This document shows, piece by piece, positions 61,570 through 64,000 of a stretch of DNA of 64,000 bases. The position numbers were made by a program, and so were the translations under genes. Source of the stretch: CAJXNP01 sp050305935 (lineage in GTDB: Bacteria > Bacteroidota > Bacteroidia > Cytophagales > Cyclobacteriaceae); contig JBNLGG010000003.1 of assembly GCA_050305935.1 (NCBI GenBank), forward strand, positions 1 to 64,000. The letters run 5' to 3'. The notes beneath the pieces were generated by a model. The model was not told where the DNA came from. It was given only the letters and a program-made list of their open reading frames with translations, and made no database searches. Each line of letters begins with the position of its first letter. Positions within the stretch are counted from its first letter, which is position 1.

Positions 61570-63246
61570 TCAACCATTTGCCTCTTCGGCTTCCTTCAGT
61601 AGCCTCCTTAAAATCTTCCCGACATTCGATTTAGGAAGCTCTTTTTTAAACTCCACCGCTTTTGGGACTTTGTAGGCGGTCATGTTCTCCTTGCAAAAGG
61701 CGATCACCTCGTCTTCGGTAAGGCTTTCATCTTTCTTGACAATAAAGACCTTTACCACCTCGGTCGACTTTTTATCAGGTATTCCAATGGCACCGACCTC
61801 CAGGACTTTTGGGTGGGAGGCGATCACATTTTCTATTTCATTTGGGTATACATTAAACCCGGAAACGTTGATCATTTCTTTTTTACGATCCACGATTTTA
61901 AAAAAACCATCTTCATCAATTACACCAATATCGCCTGTTTTGAAGTATCCGTTAATAAATACTTCGTCTGTTTCTTCCGGTTTATTCCAATAGCCTTTCA
62001 TCACTTGTGGTCCTTTGGCGCATATTTCTCCGGGTTCTCCTACTGGCATCTCATTACCTTCATCGTCCAGGATCACTAGTTCAGTGCTTGGTGAGGGCAG
62101 CCCAATGGTTCCGATTTTTTCCGTATCGTCAATGGGATTGCAACTTAAAAGGGGAGAGGTTTCAGTAAGTCCATAGCCTTCTACGAGGGTACTACCGGTT
62201 ACTTGCTTCCATTTTTTCGCCACTGCATCCTGCACGGCCATTCCACCACCTACGGCCAGTTTTAATTCACTAAAATCAACAGTGGCAAAATCCGGGTGGT
62301 TCAACATAGCATTAAAAAGGGTGTTTACTCCCGTCATGACTGTGACCGGTTTCCTTTTCAGTTCTTTGATGAATGCGGGAAGATCGCGTGGATTAGTGAT
62401 CAATAAGCTTTTAGCCCCGATTTTGATCATGGCCAATACATTCACTGTCAATGCAAAAATATGATAGATCGGAAGCGCTGTTACCATGGTTTCCTGGCAT
62501 TCCCTCAACTTTGGCTTCATCCACTCGGAGATTTGCAACATATTGGCGTTAATGTTGCGATGAGTGAGCACGGCGCCCTTAGAAATCCCGGTGGTACCGC
62601 CGGTATATTGCAGGAAGGCGATGTCTTCGGAAACTACTTTCGGCCGGTCGTAGTTCAATGATGCCCCGTCTTTTAATACCTTGTTAAAAGGAATGGTGTT
62701 TTTTAATGAATATGATGGAACCATCTTTTTTACGTGCTTTACTACCAGGTTGACGATGGTTCCTTTCAGGCCTCCGAGCATATCCCCGATTTCCGTCAGG
62801 ATGACATGCTGGATCGAGGTGGTATCAATGATCTTCTCGAGGTTATGGGCAAAGTTGGCGAGAATAACTATGGCCTTCGCCTCCGAATCTTTGTATTGAT
62901 GCTGCATTTCACGCGCTGTGTATAAGGGATTGGTATTTACAACGATCATCCCGGCACGCAAGGCGCCAAACAGTGCAACCGGTGCCTGTAGTAAGTTGGG
63001 CATCTGGATAGCAAATCTGTCACCCTTATTGAGCCCGAGTTTATTTTGAAGATAGGCGGCAAAATCCCGCGTATGTTTGTCCAGCTCATTAAAAGTCATC
63101 GTTTTACCCATGTTTTCATAGGCAACAAGGTCACCGTACTTGGCAACGGACTCCTCAAAAAGATCTATCAATGATTGATACTGATCAGGATTGATCTCTT
63201 TTTCCACACCTTCGGGATAACTTTTAAACCAGGGATACTCTTTCAT
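61570..63246 (-). CDS. long-chain acyl-CoA synthetase (AMP-forming)
   Basis: 558 residues from the ATG at 63246; an upstream extension to 63357 is rejected because it encodes only hydrophobic filler before MKEYPWFK. ANL-superfamily motifs: LQYTGGTTGISKGAVLTHRN (phosphate loop), GYGLTETSPLL, and GWRDR-like KTGDIGVIDEDGFFKIVDRKKEMI, plus the catalytic Lys near SNVGKILRR. FadD-like, activating fatty acids to acyl-CoA via acyl-AMP. Product class is certain; chain-length preference is not. Confidence 0.93.
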   Translation of the reverse strand: MKEYPWFKSYPEGVEKEINPDQYQSLIDLFEESVAKYGDLVAYENMGKTMTFNELDKHTRDFAAYLQNKLGLNKGDRFAIQMPNLLQAPVALFGALRAGMIVVNTNPLYTAREMQHQYKDSEAKAIVILANFAHNLEKIIDTTSIQHVILTEIGDMLGGLKGTIVNLVVKHVKKMVPSYSLKNTIPFNKVLKDGASLNYDRPKVVSEDIAFLQYTGGTTGISKGAVLTHRNINANMLQISEWMKPKLRECQETMVTALPIYHIFALTVNVLAMIKIGAKSLLITNPRDLPAFIKELKRKPVTVMTGVNTLFNAMLNHPDFATVDFSELKLAVGGGMAVQDAVAKKWKQVTGSTLVEGYGLTETSPLLSCNPIDDTEKIGTIGLPSPSTELVILDDEGNEMPVGEPGEICAKGPQVMKGYWNKPEETDEVFINGYFKTGDIGVIDEDGFFKIVDRKKEMINVSGFNVYPNEIENVIASHPKVLEVGAIGIPDKKSTEVVKVFIVKKDESLTEDEVIAFCKENMTAYKVPKAVEFKKELPKSNVGKILRRLLKEAEEANG

Positions 63247-63437
63247 GGGATAATAAATTTGCTCTTTATTAAAAATAACCGGACTTGCACCTTTGAATAA
63301 ATTGGCAATAATAGAAGTAAAAAGGAAGGAAAAATAGTAAAAATAAATGGATGTCAAGCGTTTGATTGTAAAAGTTTCAAGCGATCAGGGTGCCTGCCTG
63401 AGGATTGTTTCAAGTGCAGATAGGACGATTTGTTTTC

Positions 63438-63609
63438 CACGCAGAGGTTCGCAAATGGAAAACACACAGAGGTCGCAAAGTCACTACAAAATGGAATGAA
63501 CATCTTTGCGGTCTTCTGCGTGGAGAAAGGTTCCGCTACCAATCGGATTCATTCACTCTATCGGCTTTCTTATTTCACACAGAAGGCCGCAGAGGGAAAG
63601 CACGCAAAG
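63438..63609. repeat. ACGCAGAGG/GCAAAG dispersed repeat cluster
   Basis: Direct copies of the motif (C)ACGCAGAGG(TT)CGCAAA: 63438-63454 and 63465-63480; an inverted copy, CTTTGCGGTCTTCTGCGTGG (63504-63523); and a decayed copy 63586-63609. Such motifs are known as multi-copy intergenic repeats in Bacteroidota, from general knowledge. Short frames in 63354-63687 are chance. 63247-63437 holds nothing I recognise other than the acyl-CoA synthetase leader. Confidence 0.6.
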
Positions 63610-63768
63610 TGCGCTGAGATAAGAGCATACCACTACTTAGTTTCATTGATTTTTTTCATTCCCACTCAACCTTCCGAACAATCATAATAAACCAGATATG
63701 TCGCCTTATTTTTTAATTCGGTTTTTACCAGAAAGGTATTTATAAAATTCAAATCGACGCCCTTGTCA

Positions 63769-63945
63769 GCATGAATTCACAGGGCAAACGCATTTACCGT
63801 CATTCCAGTCCCGATAGCTATGCGGGATTGTTCTAATTTTATTTTAATGAACAATATTTGTCTGGAATCTATAAAATGACCTTGAATTGATTCCGGAATG
63901 ACGAAGTTTCTTTATTAAATGCGTTTGCCCTGCATGAATTCATGC
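63769..63945. repeat. MITE-like inverted-repeat element
   Basis: Terminal inverted repeats GCATGAATTCA plus CAGGGCAAACGCATTTA (63769-63796) match the complement at 63916-63945, apart from a two-base insertion. Inner arms CGTCATTCC (63798-63806) and GGAATGACG (63895-63903) pair too. A near copy of the palindrome in the 31.4-kb element (TCCCGATAGCTAT-G-CGGGA) lies at 63809-63827. No coding potential. Confidence 0.7.
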
Positions 63946-64000
63946 CATGTATGGATCTTCATCTGAGTTTTCTTTTCATTGAATCAATTTCTTTGGACAC

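Noticed and set aside
63247..63357. 37-codon N-terminal extension of the acyl-CoA synthetase
   Set aside because: Hydrophobic low-complexity sequence precedes the conserved start MKEYPWF; it is more likely untranslated leader.
63354..63687. Overlapping 60-85 codon frames in the last kilobase
   Set aside because: They run through the dispersed repeats in several frames at once, a sign of repeat DNA rather than protein.

Overview
The window reads as chromosomal DNA of a Bacteroidota bacterium, most likely of the order Cytophagales. Supporting signs are DUF3857/transglutaminase proteins, a CRTAC1-type FG-GAP lipoprotein, DUF4199, a TPR-SpoIIE phosphatase, a LamG lipoprotein, a CrtY-type lycopene cyclase next to a polyprenyl synthase, weak Shine-Dalgarno signals and frequent TTG starts. 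I recognise no rRNA, tRNA, CRISPR array, prophage or transposase gene. The assignment rests on recognised protein families, not on a database search.

Layout. 1-9 kb: a sensor kinase cut by the window edge, two small unknowns, a 1167-residue MBL-fold/cyclic-nucleotide-binding protein, a secreted unknown, a MazG-like pyrophosphohydrolase, an HD domain fused to a Pycsar-type membrane effector domain, and a small Zn-ribbon protein. 9-13 kb: a minus-strand redox operon (globin, heme lipoprotein, b-type membrane protein, FAD/2Fe-2S reductase, two overlapping tiny genes, pentaheme cytochrome). Two ACGTA-N4-TACGT palindromes precede it and a Crp/Fnr regulator lies close by. 13-26 kb: TPR-SpoIIE phosphatase, the Crp/Fnr gene, a tandem DUF3857 pair, an outer-membrane protein, and a large FG-GAP lipoprotein. 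26-33 kb: RNase R, a fused dipeptide-type ABC ATPase, a DEDD exonuclease, a 153-bp palindromic MITE-like element and a Ca/Na antiporter. 33-40 kb: a plus-strand housekeeping run (M42 peptidase, hpt, adk, obgE, grpE, dnaJ, ABC exporter). 40-46 kb: a minus-strand run with carotenoid genes, bracketed by two class III nucleotide cyclases, one fused to a receiver domain and one to a 2Fe-2S ferredoxin; then YceI and pirin. 46-52 kb: ECF sigma factor, small membrane protein, TonB, SDR, amino-sugar kinase plus MurQ (peptidoglycan recycling), bestrophin. 52-58 kb: GAF/PAS sensor, DoxX, Tat-exported Gfo/Idh/MocA oxidoreductase, LamG lipoprotein. 58-64 kb: SDR, nadB-nadA, acyl-CoA ligase, and a repeat-rich terminal region.

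Best candidates for something undescribed: the globin/heme/reductase operon with its Crp/Fnr-like palindromes, which could work as a split flavohemoglobin plus a membrane electron chain; the MBL-cNMP giant protein; the HD-PycTM fusion; and the ferredoxin-cyclase fusion coupled to lycopene cyclase. The window therefore holds two predicted cyclases, one strong cNMP-binding domain and one Crp/Fnr protein, but nothing in the sequence proves that they talk to one another.
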